Source: Novosphingobium sp. | GTDB taxonomy: Bacteria > Pseudomonadota > Alphaproteobacteria > Sphingomonadales > Sphingomonadaceae | Length of the DNA stretch: 5,173 bases | Reading direction: 5' to 3' | NCBI GenBank assembly: GCA_021299075.1 | Contig: JAJTFU010000006.1 | Span: 1 to 5,173 of the forward strand | Shown here: one piece after another, positions 4,714-5,173 of the stretch | Layout of the letters: each line of letters starts with the position of its first letter | How positions within the stretch are numbered: the stretch's first letter is position 1 | The notes under the pieces: model-generated | What the model saw: the letters and a program-made list of their open reading frames with translations, nothing else | Database searches by the model: none | Told to the model about the DNA's origin: nothing | Made by a program: the position numbers and the translations under genes

Positions 4714-5173
4714 CAGCTGCCGAAGCGCAGCGAACCGCGCTTGTCCCGCTTGATGGTGATGCCGTGGCCGGTGCACTCGGACGCATCGGCCGGGACCAGT
4801 GCTTTCAGCCCAGCCTTGGCGTCCTCGAAGGTCTTGGCTGCGGCCATGTAGCCGATGTAGTCCGCGGCATGGTTGGCCCATTGGTTATCGCCGGTCATGT
4901 CGTAGGCACGCAGCCCATCGATCGGCACGGTGGCCCCAATCTTCTCGACTTCTGCCATCTTGGCGGTCGGCAGGATCTCGGGCGGCACCCGGTTTTCGAC
5001 GTGCCACCAGAAGCTGGTGATCAGCTGCTGCAACTCGGTGATGTAATCTTCGTTCCGCGCCACCTCGCACCACTCTGGCTCACTGTTGCCGGCGATGATC
5101 GAGAACATGATGGTGTCCGCCTCGGTGACAGCCATCGTGTGCTGCAACTGCGGCATGTAATAGACCGCCTTGT
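4713..5173 (-). CDS. YqaJ-type viral recombinase / exonuclease, C-terminal part (5' end outside window)
   Basis: This is a recombination exonuclease of the YqaJ/lambda-exo class, which resects double-stranded DNA ends so that a partner annealing protein can load. About 152 C-terminal residues are visible, and the frame stays open to the window edge. It enters as KAVYYMPQLQHTMAVTEAD, the tyrosine-rich QLQHxMxV motif that follows the nuclease core in this family. Next comes a 'SFWWHVENRVPPE' segment, the family's FWxxV...PP signature. A C-terminal segment follows with 'ALVPADA' and 'GHGITIKRDKRGSLRF', typical of phage exonucleases. The Asp/Glu/Lys catalytic residues should lie upstream and are not visible, so activity cannot be judged. 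An ATG at 5156 sits in the middle of the conserved motif and is not the true start. The TGA stop overlaps the next ATG (TGATG), implying translational coupling. A Rad52-like annealing protein and SSB downstream support the assignment. Confidence 0.87.
   Translation of the reverse strand, partial: KAVYYMPQLQHTMAVTEADTIMFSIIAGNSEPEWCEVARNEDYITELQQLITSFWWHVENRVPPEILPTAKMAEVEKIGATVPIDGLRAYDMTGDNQWANHAADYIGYMAAAKTFEDAKAGLKALVPADASECTGHGITIKRDKRGSLRFGS

Noticed and set aside
4714..4881. Further upstream extension of the winged-helix frame to 4881
   Set aside because: This part is an out-of-frame shadow of the exonuclease, which shows its family motifs in the other frame.
1..5173. CRISPR arrays, insertion-sequence ends, attachment sites or rRNA
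   Set aside because: No regularly spaced repeats, transposase motifs, matching terminal repeats or RNA gene signatures were seen on either strand.

Overview
The window is high in GC. Every gene I can support reads on the minus strand, so the transcript runs from the right edge (5173) to the left edge (1). Codon use, the ParB, winged-helix and YqaJ-type protein flavours, and the strong GGAG/AGGAG ribosome sites suggest an alphaproteobacterium, probably Sphingomonadales. The region is accessory DNA: a conjugative plasmid, an integrative element or a prophage. No replication, transfer or virion gene lies inside the window, so I cannot choose among these.

Layout in transcription order. (1) 5173-4713: C-terminal part of a YqaJ-type phage/plasmid exonuclease, cut by the window edge. 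(2) 4713-4303: a winged-helix DNA-binding protein with two plausible starts. The long form begins in a TGATG overlap with the exonuclease and adds a membrane segment; the short form has its own strong ribosome site. (3) 4306-3638: a Rad52-like (Sak-type) single-strand annealing protein. (4) 3637-3471: a 167-base structured non-coding leader. (5) 3470-3066: single-stranded DNA-binding protein (SSB). (6) 3065-2936: a 130-base gap with a 12-bp perfect hairpin just ahead of the next gene. (7) 2935-2102: ArdC-type antirestriction protein with a zinc-protease domain. (8) 2105-1821: a small helix-turn-helix protein. (9) 1810-298: a ParB-like gene that appears broken by an internal deletion plus frameshift. 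(10) 301-1: start of an unrecognised protein that leaves the window.

Exonuclease, annealing protein and SSB make a complete Red-like single-strand annealing module. ArdC, SSB and a ParB-like gene side by side resemble the early-expressed leading region of conjugative plasmids, whose products protect and process incoming single-stranded DNA. Four junctions are ATGA or TGATG overlaps, so most of the array is translationally coupled. The two exceptions are the structured gaps on either side of ssb, which make ssb look like a separately controlled unit.

The points most worth a second look are the ParB lesion, which removes the second CTP-binding box, the mutually exclusive pairings in the ssb leader, the hairpin before ardC, and the dual-start winged-helix gene.
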